Assembly (NCBI GenBank): GCA_949130495.1
Contig: OX422222.1
Location: forward strand, 272,170,109-272,234,108
Source of the DNA: Sambucus nigra
Taxonomy: Eukaryota; Streptophyta; Magnoliopsida; Dipsacales; Adoxaceae
Direction: 5' to 3'
Length of the DNA: 64,000 bases
Part shown: positions 35,545 through 47,931 of the stretch, one piece after another
Layout: each line of letters opens with the position of its first letter
How positions within the stretch are numbered: position 1 is the stretch's first letter
The notes under the pieces: generated by a model
What the model was told of the DNA's origin: nothing
What the model saw: only the letters and a program-made list of their open reading frames with translations
The model's database searches: none
Made by a program: the position numbers and the translations under genes

Positions 35545-37522
35545 ATGTGTTAGTTTTGTTTGCATACTCTAACTTTTTATGCTTCATATTATATATCATT
35601 GTTAGGTGTATGCATGTTTAATCATTGTTCCAGTCTATACTTCATGCTTTATCACATGCTAGAATTATGATTGTTGTTTATCTTTTGTATTGTACTTCTT
35701 TCATTTTAGTTTGCGTTAAATGAAAAATACAAAAAGATTTTTGTTTATCATTTGCATTTTATCTTTTTAGCAATTTCAGATTAATGAAAAATACAAATGC
35801 TTTTTGTTTGTCTTTTGAGTAAATATTTTTATTTTTTGTTAGAAATTTCAAAAACTCAAAAAGATTTTATTTTGTGTGTATTTTGGTTTTACACACATTT
35901 TGTGGCATATGTTTGTGTTTGAATCCTCATTTCACTTCCATGTGATTAGAACTTTGGTTAGAATTTTAATCCTTAAAATGTTCTCTATCATGCTTACATG
36001 GAGTAGCTTAAGTTTGACTTGCTTAATGGATTCGCTTTTATATGTATTTACACACATGCACGAGCTTTTTGAACCTTAACGTCACAGGTTACATTTGAGC
36101 TTTGTGAGGTGTTCTTCTACCAATCTTGTCATCTACATGTTATGTGACTTAGGAGGACTAGTTCATGTTAAAATTCGTTGCACGTGAGATTTATGAGATA
36201 TAAAAATAATATGTATAAATGTGAATGGGGAAGGGCTCCGAAAGGAATTATTATCCTTTGCGAATAGTAAGCCACCGTTTGCTTGGACCTGAAAGAAATA
36301 TGTGGTCCAAAGGCCTAAAAGAAAATATGGCATTAAAAAAAAATAATTGCCAAGGCCTAATTTGTTTAGTTGATTTATTCATTCAAAAGAATAATATATA
36401 TGCTTACTGAGGGAGTTTGGATGATATATCAACGGTTTGCACAATGTCCGTTTATCCTAGTTGCGCTTTCAATGTCATGACTTTATTGGTTTGTAAAATC
36501 ATCAACATGTTGTTTGCATTGTGTTTGTTTATTCATTAGTTCACTTTATCATGTCACATAAAGGCACAATTCTAGTTGATATAGTTTTGTAATCAAATGC
36601 GAACTACGTGAACATATTTAAGTGATTAGGTTTTAATTCATTGGTATATTGTTCATACCCCAACACTTTCGTTTCCATATGACACATTTATGCTATAAGA
36701 GTGTGGAAAATCTTAGGTTATTTTGTGTTTGTCATTTTGTTGTTTATGTCTATATGTGTGTACTTATGCTTAGTTTGAATCTATTGTGTATACATATATA
36801 TGATATTTTATTTATTTTTGAGTCTTTGTCATGTTTTGCTAGTTCATTTATGCTTGTACTTCATTTTTGGTATCTATCTTGGTGCGAATTTTGTTTCGAT
36901 ATCACATGCTTTGATTACTACAATCAATTGATATCTTTTGTTATCGCATCATAATTGATATTCATATCTTTTTGTGGAATAGTTGAGTTTTAGTTGCCTA
37001 TGTGCTTTAATATTCTCATCACTTTATGCGCTATTGCATCTTTAGCTTGTTATCCCATTCTATTTATCCCTTGTTTATTTTAGAGGGAGTCTATGCTTTA
37101 ATTGGGGGAGATAAGTTAATTTTTGATTCTTTAGCCTTTGTCTATTCCTGAACAAAAAGAGGGAGAATGATAGGGGGAGAAATGGTATCTAATCCTATTA
37201 TTATCGTATCTAAGTTTAGGATATTTAACTTATGGGGAGTCGCGACCTTCTTAGGTAAATCACAGTTGATAAAGGGGATAATTAATTTAGCGGGAGTATT
37301 TATCTTAATTGCATTTAATATTCTTGATATTCCCTATGCGTTTGATAGTTTGCTTAAGTGTGCAGGAATTCTTCTAAGTGGCAACTTTCATCATCGACAA
37401 AGATATTGATCCTTGGGTTGTTTGTGTCAAGCATTGTATTTTTATTTTGGGGGGGACATTTGTTTATGTCTAGTAGAGCTTGACGGCCCTTTAGGATTTT
37501 CGTTGGTTTTTGTCCCGGAATA
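35545..37522. other. Interior of the gag-only element without pol
   Basis: T-rich sequence with many short frames (up to 101 codons at 36649-36954), none like pol. Two purine-rich GGGGGAGA tracts occur near 37105 and 37172, as often seen towards the 3' end of SIRE-like elements. Confidence 0.6.
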
Positions 37523-37538
37523 GCCAAAGGGGGAGATT
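37523..37538 (+). promoter_or_regulatory. Polypurine tract of the gag-only element
   Basis: CCAAAGGGGGAGATT stands immediately before the second LTR. Confidence 0.85.
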
Positions 37539-39088
37539 TGTAAGGACACAAATTTCCAATTGAGTCCTTTATAGTTTTGGCTCAATTCCGGACAAAAACG
37601 TTTGAGTCATAGGATAGAGTTATTGACCATCCTTCAAGCCTATGACATACTAAATTTGAAGACGTAGCGGCCAAGTTTAAATCTTCATCAAAGTGCCGAG
37701 TTTATTGTGTCTCGTTTCTACGTTAACATCAATTGTTCCGTTTACTCCTAAGGTATGAATGCATGTTAAATATATATAGGAGCTTGGAACAATAGTTATA
37801 TGGGTGTATTTTATTTTTAAACTGTTTTTTATTTTTAGAAAGTTTCATTAAAACTTTAAAATAAAGTTTCTGGGCTAAAACTGAATTTTTATACTTTCTG
37901 GAAGTTCGTTCGATATTGTCGTTAGAACAAGTTTGTCGTTCGAACGAGGTTTTTCCACGACCTGCCACTGGAACTTCGTTAGAAGTATCGTTCGAACGAG
38001 ACTTTGTTAGAACGAAAATCTTCTTCGAACGAGATTTGGCAGGAACAGTTTAATTGGAAGTTTTGAGCAGTTTTCCATGTTTCCCACTTCTTTACCTCAC
38101 TAACTTTTGACATAACATAACTAGTGAGGGAACCAACATTTTTGGTTTAAGTTTTTCACATCTTTCCATATCCAAGAAAGAGTTTGAGAGCAAAATTCCA
38201 AAAGGAAAAAGTTCAAGTTTGAGTGTTCATTTTTCAAAGAAAAATCCTTAAAACACTTCTGTTTTACACCCATAGTTTGTTTATTCCAACCTTCAATATA
38301 TATATCATTGCTTGGAGTGTTTGGCACCGGGTTTTCTCTACCGCATTAAGAGTTTATTTGGGTTTACTTCTAAATCCCTCAAAGAAAAAGAGTTTTTTTT
38401 GCTGCGGGATTCTCACATGGTGAAAGGCACCATGTGTGGTTGACGGTGTACCTATGTCTCATTGGTGATTCAAAGATTTCGATGGAGCTCCGGGGTTGTC
38501 GACTAGGCGGAGGTGTTTACAAGAAGACGCGTTAAGGCTTGAAAGGGGTCGAGTCGAGGAAGTAAGTCATCTGTCTTGTAATTGTCAAACCATACTTAGT
38601 GGACTTAAGGCTAGGGCCGTCCGAGATTTTTTTGCCGTTGTGGGTTTTTCCTCATACATCGCGGCATAGTAGTTCATTGTTTATTTTATCTTTTGCGATA
38701 CTCACATAGAACGCATGCTTTAGGAAAAAGATAAAATTGGTTTAAATCACTACTTGTTTAATTTGGTGCATAATTAATTTGGGTAATATTTATGTTAATT
38801 TAATTCAAGTCATCACTTAATTTGATAAAATTGGTTTGGCATAATTTGGGAATATTGAAAATATGACTTAGGCAAATTTCTAGGACTTGGATTGAGTTAA
38901 TATGTTACAGTGAAAAATTCATTTGTTAATTAATTTATTTTCACTTTAAGTTGTGTTTAATTTTAATTTGAAAAAGAAATTAAAATTTGTTAATTTGTTT
39001 AATTGAACCATCTCGCTTTCGCATCTTTAAAAAGAAAATTATCTTTTTGTGAAGTAAGAATTTAAAATTGGGGGCCTATCCCTTTTCA
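37539..39088 (+). repeat. 3' LTR of the gag-only element
   Basis: Starts TGTAAGGACACAAATTTCC and ends CCCTTTTCA. It matches the first LTR with scattered substitutions, mostly transitions, and an extra block of about 50 bp near 37725-37780. Confidence 0.92.
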
Positions 39089-39126
39089 GATATTATGACT
39101 TACCCCTCCAAGGGCTATCATCAGAG

Positions 39127-39880
39127 AGTCCAATATTCGTCAGCACTAGTGCCTTGGATCCATATGCTAAAATAAAGGGCATTTCCCCAGCTAAAGTCCT
39201 CAGAGTTGTCATGTACATTGACAGGACATTATGCAACTCCTCCATCCATTTTCCTTTGGCTTCCTTCAACTTAGCCTCGATCCCTGAAAATAAATGTCAT
39301 TTCATCACTTTCGTTTGACCATTAATTTGTGGATGAGCTGGATACGATTAGAAGTGATGGATTCCCTATCTTTTACAGAAAGCTTCTAGAAAATCATTAT
39401 GAAATTGAGCACTATGATTCGTCATAAAGGCCCGAGCTACTCCATATTATCACATTATGTTCCTACACGTGAATTGAAAATATTTTTTTATTATTGATAT
39501 GGATCATTGACTCTACTTCTACCCATTTTGTGAAGTAGTCTACTACCACAATAAAGTATCAGAATCGTCGTGGTGAAGGAGGAAGAGGTTTGATGACATT
39601 CATTCCCCATTGGGAATATTTACATGATGCAGTTGTGGGATTAGTAAGATGATGGGGATGATGGCTTATATTTGCATGTCTTTCGAATGAAACGCATGTC
39701 TTGGCATAATTGTGGGTGTCTTTATCTAAGTTGGCCAATAATACAATTGGTTAATGATTCGCTTGGCTAAGGATTATCCTACTATATGGCTACTGAAATA
39801 TCCTTCATGCACTTACTTATAGATATACTTAACCTCCATGGGATGGACGCACCTTAGGAGGGGCAGGAGGAAACCTATTT
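39127..39880 (-). pseudogene. Tat-type integrase 2, broken and truncated
   Basis: The zinc-binding part reads VHEGYFSSHIVG then RIINQLYYWPT near 39800-39740. The core reads SAQFHNDFLEAFCKR and AHPQINGQTKVMK near 39420-39310, then EAKGKWMEELHNVLSMYMTT and MPFILAYGSKALVLTNIGL at the end. The second catalytic Asp of the SDNGAQF motif reads Asn (TNHSAQF), and the Glu of NGQxEV reads Lys (NGQTKV). The protein is cut off before its C-terminal domain. Confidence 0.85.
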
Positions 39881-40299
39881 TGTAAAATATTTCTGAGAAA
39901 ATAGAAAACTTTGTTGATCGATATCAAATCTTCCTCGTTTTTATTTTTTCTTTCGATAGCTTACCATCCTATAAGTAATGCATGATCGACCCATCCACGA
40001 AGGGCCGAGGTTCAAGTTGAAAACTTATATTTCTGAGTTTTCTCTGTCAATGTTTAGTTCAACCAAAATTTCCATCGGTGCTACTCTCCCAAGATTAGTT
40101 ATAGTGGTTAAGGAAAGTCTCTCCAAGGCATTTGATCTGGAATTTTATATTCTTAGTATCCTTTATATATTCACCTTTGTGAAACTATATATTATCATTT
40201 TCACCTTTCCCAAGTATTTGGCCCTTTTTTATGTTTGGCCTCATACTCTCCTAGCACTTGTCTTACCATTACTTATGATTCGCTATGAGTTTGGATTTT

Positions 40300-41220
40300 A
40301 TTTTCTCTAATTGATAGAGAGAGATTGTATCTTACTACTATAATACTCTGTTTTGTTGTTGGAATCTAAGATGTTAAATCAAAGAGTATAACTAACAGTT
40401 ATTTTGTTACGAGCCAAGAGGATGACCGCTGCGCCACTTTTAATCATTGATGAATAACCATTAACATAAAACTTCTAAGAAAAAGGATTCCTAAATGTCT
40501 CCGTGTTGATTGACTAGTGTCATTTCGACATCTTTAACGCTAGCTTTAATGATTACCTTGCCTTTATCTACGTTTTAGTTTGTCATAACACAGAGTTGTG
40601 AACCCAATGTTTGAGTGGATGGAGAAGTCAAGGCTTGAGAGGAAGACCCTAGTGTGGCATCCAAATCTTTAAAGGCGACTCTCATTATGGGATCAGAGGT
40701 TGTGATCGGAGGGCCAGATTCTACTAACGGTGCTTCTAATGTTGAACTTGTGGATGAGCCTTCCTTCTAAGCATTTGTGTCTTACCAAGTAAATTACAAA
40801 ATGAAATCTTCCATCGTTTGTCCATAATTTATATATGTTTCCAATACCCTATATCGTATGCTCCTAGTTATACAGACTAAGCCACTAGTCAACTCGATTT
40901 TTTCATTTTGTACATGATTTTCATGTGAGGTTGATATGTTAACACAATATTTGCATGGGCTTAAATGTATGATTTATTTTTCTTATTGTGTGTATAAGTG
41001 CAAATTCTAGCTTCTCCATCTCAGGATATTGTCCAAACGCCCCATAAAAGCTTTTTTTACATAGTATACTTGTTGTTGGATGCTTTGGTCAAGACGAACA
41101 ATTGTTTCACTGATCGCTGACTCCGATAATGTAAGATGAAAGTATATATTTTCACTATACAAAGATTTTAGCAATAATTGAGAAGATACGAGGCACACTT
41201 TCAACCCTTGGAACACTTTT
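40300..41220 (-). pseudogene. Tat-type RT connection and RNase H 2, broken
   Basis: The open frame 41007-41216 reads FQGLKVCLVSSQLLLKSLYS then LTLSESAISETIVRLD and VYYVKKAFMGRLDNILR. This is the connection region (family ...LKxYLxSPPLLSxP, SAVSAALVRxE, VYYVSxALRGAExRYxxxE). Further on YQPHMKIMYKMKKSS and LGAYDIGYW match the following LTDQPLRxIL...LGEFDIxYxPR block. The catalytic part of RNase H itself is poorly readable. Confidence 0.75.
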
Positions 41221-41640
41221 CACTCCTTCCCCACTGGAGATTTTGTTTTGGTATGAAAATGACATTTGACAGCCAATAATGATATTTAACTTCTTCAATA
41301 AATACAACATCTATAAACTTCTTCACCTCCTCTGAATGATCATGTAGTGGTTTGTAAAAATATTCTCGTCTTCTACTTGACTTATTTGGCCTTGGGGTCT
41401 ACATTTAGGTGATGGCATATGATGCGGAGTCTATCCCATGCATATACTTGTGTGACCATGCCAAGATGTCCCTTCTCTCTCTCTTTCAAGACCTTGACTA
41501 ATTTTCTTTAGACATTAAGTTTCAAGGATGAACCTATTGACATGATTTTTTTGACGACCTCTTCATCAAGAACCACCAAGTCTACCTATTCGATTGTCGT
41601 CCCCCTTTTGAGCTTCTTCTAATCTCTAGGTTCAAGTGTA
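41221..41640 (-). pseudogene. Tat-type RT 2, N-terminal piece
   Basis: DILAWSHKYMHGIDSASYAI near 41480-41420 and then FIDVVFIEEVKYHYWLSNVI near 41310-41250 match the start of Tat RT (family DIFAWSxxDMPGI..., GFIREVxYPxWLANVVxVKK). Immediately afterwards the sequence jumps to the connection region, so the palm with the YxDD box is deleted. Confidence 0.8.
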
Positions 41641-41644
41641 TCAA

Positions 41645-42190
41645 TTTTTTAAGAAGTGGTCTTCCTCTTATAAGCTTCATTTTGATCAGCATATGTGAAA
41701 TTACTTTCCCATATCTCGACCTTATTTCTATAGTCCTCCGCTATCCCAAAGTGAGTATGGAATCTTATTATTTGGTGAATGATAGATGAAACTAAATCAA
41801 ATTTCATCAAGGAAACCCATCCTAAAATATTTTTATTTGCAAAGATAACATGTTGATCCATGACAAAATAAAAAGTTATGTTTCTTTATTATGTAGGTTG
41901 GATATTTACCCATATAGACATCAAGTTCAACTATTTCAAGTGGGGAAACTTTGTCCCTATTGAAGTTGATGAGTTTAGCGGTAGGTTTTAAGTTGTTTAA
42001 CATTGAGATTGATCTCCTTAAAGAAATCCCATAAAATTATGTCAGTCGAGTTCCCCCATCCACGACTATCTGAGAAACAAATTATTGGTGAACTATGGGA
42101 CTAACAACTAATGGATCATTATACAATAAAGGATATTCTTTACGTCAAGTCTACAAAATTCAATGATTAGATGATCAATATTCACCTTCC
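41645..42190 (-). pseudogene. Tat-type protease 2, broken
   Basis: DPLVVSPIVHQ then SQIVVDGGTRLT carries the active-site Asp-Gly-Gly at about 42080-42050. It is followed by NLKPTAKLINFNRDKVSPLE and IVELDVYMGKYPT, then NILGWVSLMKFDLVSSIIHQ and GIAEDYRNKVEIW in the open frame 41649-41861. This is the usual block order of the Tat protease. Confidence 0.85.
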
Positions 42191-42449
42191 TAAGATGAGT
42201 ATCTTTTCATCCACCCTATTGATATTTATTTCCATTCATCGAAAGACAACTCTTTCTTCTCCTATGCATACGTTTCTGTCAGTTGGCTCTACCCCACTGC
42301 TAGAAACTCCTCTTAAAATCATGTACATGTAGAATTAGATCAAGTGTACGCCTCCTTTAGAATCCTTAGGTTTTTCATGCAAGTCTAAATCATCATCGAA
42401 GTGGTTCTCTTAATCCCCATTTTTGCCTTCTTCCTTTTATTTATTATGA

Positions 42450-44170
42450 TATTTGTCTCGAATAGGCGACCCTTGTCGTTGTGATCTATGAAACTTTTCA
42501 ACTAATCCTTCTTAATGAGTTTTTGCCTCTCATCCTTATAAGCATACAATCATTAGTGTCATGGCTATGGTATTTATGAAATTCATAGTATTTTATCTTA
42601 TTTCTCTTATTCAAAGAGTATTTTAATTAAACTGGATACTTGATTTCCTCCTCATATTTTATTTCTTTCAAGATGTGATGGACTTGGGTAGTTTGGGGTG
42701 TACGACTAGTGAATTTAGGTTTTGCTTTTTCCTGAGATTTCTTTCCCCGTTTGTCTTTCATTTAAGTTCATGAACCCTTTTTCTTTGAACTCTCCATTCT
42801 TATATATCATCTATTCTTTCATGCCTATGACCATCCCTGCTTCTTCTATAATCTTGTTCATTGAGGTAGGAGGGTCTTTTAAGAGGGTCCTGTATAACTG
42901 TAGCGGTAAGAGCCCATTGATGAGGGTTGTCGTCATAATCTTTTCATCATAATCATGGACTTTAAGCTTCCATTTGTTAAATCTGTAGATGAGATCTCTG
43001 AGGGCCTTAACCTTCTAATTTTGAACACTAAGGAGGTTGGTCTCCCTTTTAACAGGGTTAAACCTAAAGCAAAATTTGTGTATCAACTTATCGTCTAACT
43101 TTTTGAAACTTCTTATCGATACTCTTAGTAGGCTCATATACATTACTTTTATCGCTCGAGTAAGAGAGATTGAAAATGGTTGTCACCTCATCTCATTAGG
43201 AAAAAAATAAATTTCAGAATCCTATTGCTACATTTCCATAAGGTGAATAGGGTTGGAAATCTAATTATACCTTAGCGATACCACATGGGTTTGAATTTTT
43301 CTGGTGTGGGATATCTGATGATCTTTGGAATAAAAGGATATTCCTACATAAATCCTCTCTCTAGTTTTTTTTTACTCTTTATCAAGTCCCCTATGTTGTT
43401 CTCCATCCTTTGGATAGAAATTTTTTATGGCTTCTCACTTTTAGGATGGTTGTCCCCATATCTTGTTCTATTTGATTCTCCCAATCTCCTATTAGTTTGG
43501 ATATGAGATAAATCACGAGGGACATGAAGGCTGAACCCCTTGGGGTTTATGTTACCGTATGATTCTCAATATGTTATCTCATATCATACTAACTATGATC
43601 AGTAGGAGGTCTATGGTGTGTAGGTCATAGCCTATCTAAGGTTGAAGGTTTTGTGAGTCTAGTGAAGTCACTTGCTCTCTACTGTTATGGGTGTCTCGTC
43701 TAGGTCTTTCGTATTGTCCTTGGGATAAAAGAGTCTTATTAGGTTAGTAGGATTGGTCTGGGCTCTTTGATTGTGATTCAACATCTACTTTTTGCTATTT
43801 TCTCATTGTTAATTCATCACATTGATCCTCTTCCTTGTATCCCATTTCAAGCTGATGGGATCCTCTCACATCTCAATGCCTTATACCCGATGGTCAATCT
43901 TTCCTCAGCACATACATCATTTATTTTGGAGGGTTCTGGCTTCCACTTACGACCAAATTATGAGAGTTTACCACTTTTTCTGATGCCATTCCTACAACTC
44001 TTGAGTAAGAGCCAATATTTATGACTGCATATTATCCTGATTGGCTTTCATTATTCTTAGTTCTCCGACGAGTTCAACCATATCCGAAGGGAGTGATTTA
44101 ATAGAGGCATATATTATGCCTGGAGGTGATGGTGGTGGTAGTGGAAAAATTGATGAAATTTCTGTTCAAT
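42450..44170 (-). pseudogene. Tat-type gag 2, broken
   Basis: The N-terminus is Pro-rich (PLPPPSPPGIIYASIKSLPS, then DMVELVGELRIMKANQDNM) near 44150-44020. The capsid domain reads FKKLDDKLIHKFCFRF, KVKALRDLIYRFN, IMTTTLINGLLPLQLYRTLL and PPTSMNKIIEEAGMVIGMKE at about 43120-42820. The zinc-knuckle-like motif reads KYYEFHKYHSHDTNDCMLI near 42590-42535 with the first Cys changed to Tyr. Order and spacing match Tat-lineage Gag. Confidence 0.85.
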
Positions 44171-46656
44171 AAACTTACGGATCAAATAGAAAATTCAACC
44201 TAAAACCACTAATAAAGAGAATGAATAGAAAATTTCATAAAAAGACACAGACCATGCATAGTGGTTTCACTTTTGATATCCAGCTGTGGACGTATCGACC
44301 CCTCATTGGTGGTGTGAATTCTCTCTCTCCGCGATGGCGGTGCTCCCATGCGTGAGATGTCGTGTGGGAAAAAGGATAGAAATGGTTGTCTTCGATGATG
44401 TGAAGTGTGAAATGTGTAGAGATCATAGTCGTTAGCCTATTTTACTCAAAAACAGACAAAAGAAGAGGCTACCTCCAGGGATATAGCTAAAAGACTAATA
44501 GTTCACATGAAATAAAATGATACATGGGTTTGTAGACTATGTTACAGAGTGGGAAGGTGTTTGGCATCCATTCCTCCCTTATGGTCTCTCAAGAGTTATA
44601 CAAAATGTTATGATTCTCCTAAATTCATGTCTATATGTGTAAAACGTGGTGTGTGTGGAGTAGTGAACAATGTGAATATATACCAGAATATGCAAGTGTG
44701 TTCTTGTGAATGAGGAGTGGAGTCATCATATCCACGCCATGAAAAGATGGTAATGAGTCTACCTAAGGAGATGAACTAACCAAACATGAGTAAAGTGCAA
44801 GAGAAATGTATGTAAATGGTTAAAATATGAGTGACACTTCGAGATCGTAACTTCATTATAGAATAATGAATATGAAGATATGGGATCTCTAAAGAGATAA
44901 TACATTCAAGAAAACTAACTACATCAGTAAACCATAGTAGGTACATGAATAAGATGCTAATTTATGAATGTAAAATAAATGAAATATGTAAAAACTTACT
45001 CAAATCATAAGACGTGTGTTATTAATACTAGTGTTTAACCTACAACAAACCTAGAGGGGGTGAATAGGCTTGATCGTAAACCTAAAGGTCACATGATTTA
45101 ACAAAGTGATTGCCAAATTGCTTTATTAAGTAACATAATAATGAAATTAGGTAATCTAAGTGAGAAAACTATATCTAACACACTTAATTAAACTTTAATC
45201 CCATTCACCAGACTCAAGTGTGATCTAAGTAATATGTGTGATCAAATGTGTTCATATGAGTAGAAATCATTCACAATTATCCACAAGACAAGGTTTATGA
45301 GTCAAATGCCCCACCAAGGGGTAAAAAATCTCGACGCACTCCAATTTTAATTTCTACTTGAAAAGATGTTTTACACAAGGTAATAAGATAGCTCTCACAC
45401 AATCTCTCTCATGTAGTTATCTATGGACTTGAAATTTTCACCCTATGGATGATGAAAATCCATACTAAATCCACGATGTGAAGAGGAACTATACTATCCT
45501 CCTTTGAATCAAAGCCACACTTCAACTCCTCCAATGAATCAAAGTGCCTTCTCTTTTATATAATAGAGCATGAGGTCATAGATATTCAAAAAAAGTTTGA
45601 TGAATTATTAAAGGCTAGTGATGATTTGGTAAAAATAACACACTCTAAATTCACTCAAAACACATTAAGATCAAGCCATAGATCCAGATTTGAATAAGTT
45701 TATAAGGAACATGTGAAATTTGAATAAGAGAGAAGAAAAAAGAATTCTCAAGTTTGAAAATATGCTCAGAGAGGTTTTTTAACTGCGGAAAATTCATATC
45801 ATAAATACATGGGAGGGAAAATCGTCTATTGATAGGAAATTTTCAAAATTTTCTCCGCCATGCGCATGGTTTCAGTTTGCACGATTCTTGGCAGTAAGGA
45901 ACTATGGTCAAGGCCATGCGCACGGGCACAAAATAATGTCGTACGAATATAGGTCATGCCCAATGGCAAAAAAAAGTGTCATGCGAAGGGTTAAGGCTAT
46001 ACGACTTCATAAACCCATAAATTTGCATAAAAACAAAAGCCAACTCCCAAAAGTCATTTTTTCAAACTTATGAGACAATTTTAACACTTGTTCCATTAAA
46101 AATTTAGAAAATCCTCACATATTTTTGAAATGTCATGGACAGGTGTGTGCTTATCCATATAAAATGCACAAATTACTACATAAAGGATATCATCTTCAAT
46201 TCAAGTTAACGTACATCAACAGAAGCCTTCAATGAGCGGTGTTCAAATTCTTCAATCTTCAAAGGTCCATCTAATACAATGACCGCACCTCACTCAATCA
46301 TATTATGTCCATGTGAGTTAAATGACTAAACAACTCAAACATTTTATCACGAAATGTATCCAAATAATATTAATTAGAAAACCACATTTTCAATCTCCCT
46401 ATTTGGCTATTCCATGGTAAAACCCCCCAAACCAAAAATACCCGATTACCCTTACAAAACTAACACCTCACTGGTCATGTAATGAGATTAGTAGGATGTA
46501 ATGCACAAAACCATCCAGTACACCAATGACACATCGATAATCAAGTCTGAATAATTGACCAGAGTTAGAATCATCAAAGAAATTCCTGAAAACACATGAA
46601 ATAACAATGTAATAAAGCTTCCCCTAAAATAATAGCTCCCCATATGGGTAACTCCC
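44171..46656. other. Repeat-derived stretch without recognisable genes
   Basis: Only short frames occur. AACCTAGAGGGGGTGAATAG at about 45048 is wording I associate with plant LTR-retrotransposon non-coding regions, and CATGCGCA/CATGCGAA-like motifs recur at 45860-45990. The 5' LTR of Tat element 2 should lie near the left end of this stretch but I cannot delimit it. Confidence 0.4.
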
Positions 46657-47378
46657 TGTTAACGCAAAAATTCTCCATCTACGAGGACTAATCAGAAAAG
46701 GACACATGTCATCCTACGTGGAAATATTAGGCATCCGAGGAGAGTTGGTCGGCACCCGAGGAGTGTTAGTCGGCACCCGAGGAGAGTTGGTCAGTACCTG
46801 AGGAAAATTAGTCGGCACCCGAGGAGAGTTGATCGGCACCCGAGGAGAGTTAGTCGGCACCCGAAGAAAGTTGGTCGGCATACCAACCAGGAAGATCAAA
46901 GGATAACTATGCATTTAATGTGCACTAATGAAGATGACAACGCATTTAATGAGCCTTAATGTACATTTATACTGTATTAATAGATGACAACACATGGCAT
47001 ACCAAGCAATTCAACAATTAGATTCGTTGAATGTAGACATAAATGTCTACATACAATGAATCTCTTTGTCTCCCATCACTATAAATACATGTATCTTGTT
47101 AGCCAAAAGGGAGGAGATCCGAAAGAGATCCGGGGGAACCTAGAAACCCCATACACAAGATACACATCCTTTCTCTCTCTACACCTTATGGTGCTATTGT
47201 AAACCCCTGGGAATAAAATAACAGTGGATGTAGGATTTATTCATAGCCGAACCACTTTAAAAACCTTTGTCTCTTATATGTTTGATGTGAATGTTTATCT
47301 TCATCTTCAATCTCATGCTCATCATTTATCTGCTGTTGACGCCACTAAAATGACAGTGGCCATTTTCTGTCTTCAACA
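46657..47378 (+). repeat. Tat-type LTR with internal minisatellite
   Basis: The stretch runs from TGTTAACGC to CTTCAACA, with TATA-like CACTATAAATACATG at about 47087 and a leader with splice-like and polyadenylation-like AATAAA at about 47212. It is directly followed by a primer-binding site, so it is a 5' LTR on the + strand. The expected gag and pol do not follow. Confidence 0.75.
46730..46876. repeat. 21-bp minisatellite, seven units, in the LTR
   Basis: Seven tandem units of GGCACCCGAGGAGAGTTGGTC with a few substitutions. Because 21 is a multiple of three, the - strand reads as a run of VPTNSPR-like heptapeptides (open frame 46714-46914), which is a by-product and not a gene. Confidence 0.95.
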
Positions 47379-47381
47379 GAT

Positions 47382-47399
47382 TGGCACCGTCTGTGGGAA
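47382..47399 (+). promoter_or_regulatory. Primer-binding site of the Tat-type LTR
   Basis: TGGCACCGTCTGTGGGAA is one base from the TGGCGCCGTCTGTGGGAA that follows the 5' LTR in many plant Tat-type elements. Confidence 0.8.
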
Positions 47400-47893
47400 C
47401 GTGTTACAAGCATTGTTCTCCATCAAAAGCTATGTTTTTATTTTCTCTACGTATAGTCAATTATACATACATCTGTTGATTCAATCATGATTTTTATGTT
47501 TATATACATAAATTAATTGTCCAATTTTTATCTGCAAAATATTGCATATCATGATTTTAAAATCATAACTGTTAGATTAATTCTTATTTAGAAATCTGAA
47601 AAATAATGGATTTCATAAATCATAACTTTTTGCTTGATTCTCAAGTTTTAATTTTATATCATGGAATAAATATTTTAAATGATTACATATACCAATATAT
47701 ATGACGGTGGTAAGATTTGATAATTTTCATTATAAATTTTGTAAGATCTTTGATGTCTATTCAAATTCCCATCATATTTTTAATCAGAGAATGGGAAAAG
47801 TTAAAATCAAGAACAATTTCTCTCTCGATAATCACAATTCTGACCCAGATCTGCTTTAAAAGTTCTCATCAATTTGATTCATAAAAATAAATA

Positions 47894-47931
<38 letters not shown>

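Larger units (their letters stand above)
33069..39088 (+). mobile_element. Non-autonomous LTR element with gag only (TR-GAG type, copia-like)
   Basis: The element lies inside the 3' LTR of the gypsy element. It has direct LTRs (33069-34569 and 37539-39088), a primer-binding site TGGTATCAGAGC after the first LTR, a gag-like coding region with a zinc knuckle, and a polypurine tract AAAGGGGGAGATT before the second LTR. No protease, integrase, RT or RNase H can be read in the 3-kb interior. Right flank GATAT and left flank GGAT are consistent with a 5-bp target duplication with small changes. It would need proteins of a relative to move. Confidence 0.88.
22690..39126 (+). mobile_element. Long-LTR Ty3/gypsy element (Tekay/del-like), with nested insertions
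   Basis: The element has a 5' LTR from 22690 (TGTAATACCC) to about 27274, a tRNA-Met type primer-binding site TGGTATCAGAGC at 27277, gag-pol relics on the + strand, a polypurine tract ending GGGGGAAGTA, and a 3' LTR starting TGTAATACCC at 31597. The LTRs are about 3.1 kb without insertions. The 5' LTR is interrupted at 22876-24291 and the 3' LTR at 33069-39088. After the second insertion only about 38 bp of LTR remain before the sequence changes into another element at 39127. Pol order RNase H then IN and the long LTRs fit plant chromoviruses of the Tekay/del group. No chromodomain is readable. Confidence 0.88.
39127..44170 (-). mobile_element. Tat-type Ty3/gypsy element 2, internal part, 3'-truncated
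   Basis: Reading the - strand from right to left gives gag (44170-42450), PR (42190-41650), RT start (41640-41220), a deletion, RT/RNase H connection and RNase H (41220-40300), and IN (about 39880-39127). The order and motifs match the Tat lineage, the same broad type as the element at 1-8679. The integrase stops at 39127, directly against a scrap of the long gypsy LTR. No LTR is recognisable at either side. Confidence 0.85.

Noticed and set aside
46714..46914. VPTNSPR repeat protein
   Set aside because: Translation of a 21-bp minisatellite within an LTR, with no start context or downstream domain.
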